In this document: in pieces, positions 61,034-64,000 of the stretch
Numbering within the stretch: the stretch's first letter is position 1
How the letters are laid out: each line of letters starts with the position of its first letter
Assembly: GCF_003248355.1 (NCBI RefSeq)
Contig: NZ_QKWY01000002.1
Location: forward strand, 1,302,001-1,366,000
Length of the DNA: 64,000 nt
Origin: Streptomyces sp. AC1-42W
Lineage (GTDB): Bacteria; Actinomycetota; Actinomycetes; Streptomycetales; Streptomycetaceae
Direction: 5' to 3'
The notes under the pieces: generated by a model
Seen by the model: the letters and a program-made list of their open reading frames with translations, nothing else
What the model was told of the DNA's origin: nothing
Database searches by the model: none
Made by a program: the position numbers and the translations under genes

Positions 61034-61486
61034 GACGAGTTCAAGTTCCAGCCGAGTACGAGTTCTTTCAAGTGGCCCGCCATCAAGGAGCCCGTCGCAT
61101 CGGTTACCTGGAGCCTTGCCGCGCTTGACGACGACCCTGAATACGAGCGTTTGGACCGCCTGGTCGAGGTGGTCGAGCAGGGGCTGACTTCCTGCATTGG
61201 CCCGAGCGGAACGCTGCTCGCGCTCGACTGGCAGCACACGTCGTATCGCTTCGCACCGCAGGGCGTCGGTGACCCTGGGCAGCCGGCATGGCCTTTGAGT
61301 CCGTACCCCGACGGGGATTACTACATCTACCTCTCGGAAGACTTCCGTATGGGCAGTTTTGGGCACCCCTGGGAAGAGTCCCTCTGTCTGTTCGGTCAGG
61401 AACTCCTCGACGCCGCATCCGCGGAGGTAGAGAAGCTTCTCGGCCAGCCGATCCGTAGGTCCGGCAGGGCAGTCGGCACCGCCTGA
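61034..61486 (+). pseudogene. DUF2716 gene, 3' fragment (split by IS605 element)
   Basis: About 150 codons: DEFKFQPSTSSFKWPAI, SVTWSLAAL, LLALDWQHTSYRF, YPDGDYYIYLSEDFRMGSFGHPWEESLCLFGQELL. These are DUF2716 signatures. It lacks its own start and is continuous in frame with 57264-57329 once the insertion is removed. DUF2716 has no known function. Confidence 0.8.
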
Positions 61487-61538
61487 GTTGGACCCCGACT
61501 CCAAAGGCACCCAGGTAGTCAGACCCAACAACGCACCC

Positions 61539-61573
61539 TGATGCCCTCGCTGCTCGTGGCAGAGAGGGCATCA
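61539..61573. terminator. Bidirectional terminator overlapping the HAD gene stop
   Basis: A 10-bp stem TGATGCCCTC/GAGGGCATCA with a 15-nt loop. The right arm includes the stop codon of the HAD gene, and the left lies past the DUF2716 stop. Confidence 0.6.
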
Positions 61574-62122
61574 GTCGTCAGGCGGCGCGGGCTGTGGGAG
61601 CTGCGCGACCCACTTCGTCATCTCGGTCAGGTGGTCGGGCTGTAGACCGAGGTTTGGGTCGGGCTGAACGAGGAGGGTCGCCGTCCCGCGGGCGGCGCGC
61701 TCCGCCGCCCAGACGTGGTCGAGGCCAGTGAAGTCGTCGTCGATCCAGACGGCGGGGGCGTCGTCCAGCCAGGCGTCGACGTGGTCACGCTTCCACAGGT
61801 AGCCGTTGGGGTGGCTGGTGGTGATCTGCGGACGCGGGAGATCGACGTACGACAGGGTTGGAAGGCCGAGGAGCGGGCCGATGAGGGTGGTGGCGTCCTG
61901 GCGCCAGCTGGTGCACCAGACCGGGGTGACCAGGCCGGTGCGGATCACGTCCATGAGCATGGGGCCGTGGGCAGGGTCGAGCCAGACGGTGACCGGGTTG
62001 TCGGCGTTCCGGCCGGTGGGGACGACGTCGTGGCGGGCGTGGGTGGCCGGGGTCGAGCCGTCCGCGTTGGGGAAGGGTATGAGGACGCCGTCGATGTCGA
62101 GGAGCAGGTAAGGCGGGCGCAT
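61571..62122 (-). CDS. HAD-fold hydrolase-like protein
   Basis: 183 residues starting MRPPYLLLDIDGVLIPFPN (motif I DIDGV with both Asp). Motif II may be CTSWRQDAT, the Lys region NGYLWKRD, and the acidic motif VWIDDDFTGLDHVWA (motif IV). This branch is common in Streptomyces as a hypothetical HAD protein; the substrate is unknown. It is the last gene of the right-edge minus-strand run, 35 bp after the methyltransferase gene. Confidence 0.82.
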   Translation of the reverse strand: MRPPYLLLDIDGVLIPFPNADGSTPATHARHDVVPTGRNADNPVTVWLDPAHGPMLMDVIRTGLVTPVWCTSWRQDATTLIGPLLGLPTLSYVDLPRPQITTSHPNGYLWKRDHVDAWLDDAPAVWIDDDFTGLDHVWAAERAARGTATLLVQPDPNLGLQPDHLTEMTKWVAQLPQPAPPDD

Positions 62123-62157
62123 CGGTTCCTCCGGGGGAAGCCGGGGCGAATGGCTGG

Positions 62158-62850
62158 TCAGAGCTTGCGGGCGCGGATCAGCAGGGTGGTGGGCCAGTGG
62201 CCCATGCGGGGGTCGTTGAACTCCTGGGCCGAAGTGAGCCAGAAGCCCGCTCGGCTGAGGTGCCTCTCCCAACGGTCGGTATCGAACTCCCATCGGGCGA
62301 TGGGGAGCCGAGTGCGGTCGGGCAAGGTGACGAAGTCGCGGCGGGGCCGGTCGTCGCCGGAGGGGCTTCGATCGCCGCGCTGCGGGTGGGGGACAGAGAA
62401 GGCCAGCACTCGCCCGGGCGTGAGGCGTTGGGCGATGGCCGGGAGCAGGAGCTCGGGCGCGACAAGCCCGACGGCGCCGAAGACGGAGTAGATCGCGTCG
62501 AACTGCTCGTCGGAGGCGTGCAGGTAGTGCAGGGCGTGGCCGGCGACGAAGGTGAGGTTGTTCAACCGTCCGTAGTGGGAGCGGGCGCGGCGGACCTGGA
62601 GGCCGACCAGGTCGACGCCCGTGACGTGCGCGCCGTGGCGGGTGGCGAGGTGGGCGGCGTTGTGGCCGGGGCCGCAGCCGAGTTCCAGGAGTCGCTTGCC
62701 CCGCAGGTCCGGGCCGAGGATCTCGGCCCCGGGACCTTGGCCGGGTCTCGTGGTCCACTCCATCCGGGCGGGCACGGACAGGGGTTCGGCGAGTCTGGCG
62801 GCGGTGCGCTGGAGGGCGTGGGCGTGCCAGGGGGATGCCTGGGCGAGCAC
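62158..62850 (-). CDS. Class I SAM-dependent methyltransferase (right-edge cassette)
   Basis: 230 residues. SAM motif I is LLELGCGPGHNAAHLA (about 53), motif II GAHVTGVDLVGLQV, then FDAIYSVFGAVGLV and a motif IV-like ALTPGRVLAFSVPHP (with its own R in place). GTG 62850 lies just after the stop of the kinase gene, with a single base between, so translation is coupled. The substrate is unknown; the linked kinase and HAD protein suggest a joint small-molecule or peptide modification. Confidence 0.85.
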   Translation of the reverse strand: MLAQASPWHAHALQRTAARLAEPLSVPARMEWTTRPGQGPGAEILGPDLRGKRLLELGCGPGHNAAHLATRHGAHVTGVDLVGLQVRRARSHYGRLNNLTFVAGHALHYLHASDEQFDAIYSVFGAVGLVAPELLLPAIAQRLTPGRVLAFSVPHPQRGDRSPSGDDRPRRDFVTLPDRTRLPIARWEFDTDRWERHLSRAGFWLTSAQEFNDPRMGHWPTTLLIRARKL

Positions 62851-62851
62851 G

Positions 62852-63763
62852 TCAGATCTCCAGGAGGTGGAGGACGTCGGTGAGGTGGCGGCGGACGGCC
62901 TTGATGTAGGCGGGGTCGGTGGCCGGGTCGTTGATCCAGCGGACGGTCTGCTCCATGAACCACTCGACGGCCCACATGCGGTGCCAGCCCAGGGCCCAGT
63001 TCTCGGCGGTGAGCCCGCCGCGCGGGGCGAGGGCGTCGGGGGTGCCGCCGGCGATGACGTACTGCTCCAGGAAGACGCGCAGGCGCACGGGGTGCGGGGG
63101 ATCGATGGTTCCGTGCCAGCTCGCGAGGTCGAGCAGGCCGGGGCCGGTGAAGGCGCGGGCGAAGTCGAGCAGCCGCCAGCCGCGCTCGCCGATGTGGAGG
63201 CTGGTGGGATGAAACTCGGAGTGCACCCAGCCGAACGGCTCCAGCGTCGCTCCGGCCGAGCGAGCCTCGGCGGCCTGGGCGATCCGGTCGAGCGCGTCCT
63301 CGACATCGTCGGCATCCTGCCACCGGTCGGCCTTGCGCAGCCGTTCGAGATGCTCCAGCGCACGGGTCGGCAGCGTCCGCAGCCGCTCCTGGTCGAGGAC
63401 GGGCAAAGGCGGAGCCGTATGGGTGCCGTGCAGGACCACGGCCGCGGCGACGCCGTCGAGGTCGTCGGCCTCGCGGACGGACGGTCCGAGGTCCTCCAGG
63501 AGCATGCCGAGCCAGCCGTCCAGGACTGCGGAGGCGTGGACCTGGGGGACGGGGACGCCGAGGGTGTGGGCCAGGCGGAGGGCCTGGTCCTCGCTGTCGA
63601 AGGGCTTCTTGGCGTACTTGAAGATGGCGGTGGAGCCGTCGGGGAAGGTCACGCGCTCGACGCCGGACATGGACCACACGCGTACCTCCTCCCGTACGGC
63701 AGTGGTCTGGCCGGTCGCGGTGAGCAGGTTGTCGAGGAGTTCGGCGCTGGGGTTCGTGGTCAC
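62852..63763 (-). CDS. APH-fold phosphotransferase with atypical catalytic loop
   Basis: 303 residues of the aminoglycoside phosphotransferase/choline kinase fold. The ATP-site Lys is in STAIFKYAKKPF. The catalytic loop reads WVHSEFHPTSLHI where HGDxxxxN is expected, so the base Asp is Glu and the Asn is Ser. The DFG-like Asp remains in LLDFARAFTGPGLLDLASW. It may be a kinase with unusual catalysis or a pseudokinase. ATG 63763. The C-terminal helical part (WMEQTVRWIND-like FMEQTVRWIND) is typical of the family. Confidence 0.8.
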   Translation of the reverse strand: MTTNPSAELLDNLLTATGQTTAVREEVRVWSMSGVERVTFPDGSTAIFKYAKKPFDSEDQALRLAHTLGVPVPQVHASAVLDGWLGMLLEDLGPSVREADDLDGVAAAVVLHGTHTAPPLPVLDQERLRTLPTRALEHLERLRKADRWQDADDVEDALDRIAQAAEARSAGATLEPFGWVHSEFHPTSLHIGERGWRLLDFARAFTGPGLLDLASWHGTIDPPHPVRLRVFLEQYVIAGGTPDALAPRGGLTAENWALGWHRMWAVEWFMEQTVRWINDPATDPAYIKAVRRHLTDVLHLLEI

Positions 63764-63843
63764 GTGAGGGCTCCGGGGAGGGGTGGTGGCGTCCGGGGCG
63801 GGCGAGGGATGTCGGCCCGCCCCGGAGCCTGATCGGGTGGTGG

Positions 63844-64000
63844 TTACGCGGCGGGGTTCACGCGGTGGGCGTAGACCTGCTCGATCCAGCCCGCCTTGAA
63901 GGCCGCGAGGTCGTCGCGGAAGTTCGCCATCGAGGCACCGTAGGGCGCGACCACGCCGCCGGACTGGTCCGGCACGGACTGGCAGCCGTGCACGAGCCGG
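63844..64000 (-). CDS. Unknown protein, C-terminal 51 residues (5' end outside window)
   Basis: Minus-strand translation ends LVHGCQSVPDQSGGVVAPYG, ASMANFRDDLAAFKAGWIEQ, VYAHRVNPAA, stop at 63844. The stop is 80 bp upstream of the kinase start, in the same direction, so it may be in the same operon. The family is not recognised. Confidence 0.65.
   Translation of the reverse strand, partial: RLVHGCQSVPDQSGGVVAPYGASMANFRDDLAAFKAGWIEQVYAHRVNPAA

Overview
This is a high-GC actinobacterial chromosome, almost certainly Streptomyces. It has GTG/TTG starts, a WhiB-like regulator, XRE/DUF5753-DUF397 pairs, DUF5959, DUF1707, DUF4245 and DUF6542 proteins, and an ahpCD/oxyR peroxide regulon. Gene order from the isoprenyl transferase and PIN-PhoH genes through glpX/DUF4245, xseA/xseB, ispH and ychF recalls the conserved block around Rv1086-Rv1112 of Mycobacterium tuberculosis.

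Layout. (1) 1-12.4 kb: the tail of a BsuBI/PstI-type restriction enzyme, an XRE-DUF5753/DUF397/HATPase trio, an ABC-F gene cut off inside its second ATPase domain, small enzymes and hypotheticals, then isoprenyl transferase and PIN-PhoH. (2) 12.4-16.1 kb: a secreted transglycosylase-like protein, an AI-2E-type exporter and the peroxide-defence operon ahpC-ahpD. (3) 16.2-24.4 kb: an accessory island between ahpC and oxyR, genes that are normally divergent neighbours. It holds a decayed IS5-type transposase, a DUF5959 gene, a 1644-residue polymorphic toxin (ricin-type lectin, long coiled coil, HINT protease, RNase A-like tip) and a duplicated probable immunity protein. A 16-bp direct repeat flanks it. 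(4) 24.4-55.0 kb: core genome with oxyR, a PadR-controlled ABC exporter, an SPFH protein, a class A PBP, a SpoIIE-type phosphatase/kinase, class II and class I fumarases, an SGNH hydrolase-lectin, M18 aminopeptidase, MFS and APC transporters, DUF1707, wblH, glpX, xseBA, ispH, ppgK and ychF. (5) 55.0-64.0 kb: mobile debris. A truncated tyrosine integrase abuts a truncated relaxase. An IS200/IS605 element (tnpA/tnpB) splits a DUF2716 gene and itself carries an IS1182-like element inside its right-end hairpin. The window ends in a minus-strand run of an unknown protein, an atypical APH-fold kinase, a methyltransferase and a HAD protein.

How genes work together. ahpCD and oxyR form the peroxide response. 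The lectin-coiled coil-HINT-RNase gene and the gene 10 bp after it form a toxin-immunity pair. padR and the two ABC genes form a self-regulated export operon with 4-bp overlaps. xseB and xseA encode exonuclease VII. The isoprenyl transferase, the PBP and the transglycosylase-like protein serve the envelope. Both fumarases and glpX serve central carbon metabolism.

Starts were chosen from reading frame, Shine-Dalgarno-like spacing and remembered family N-termini. No database search was possible.
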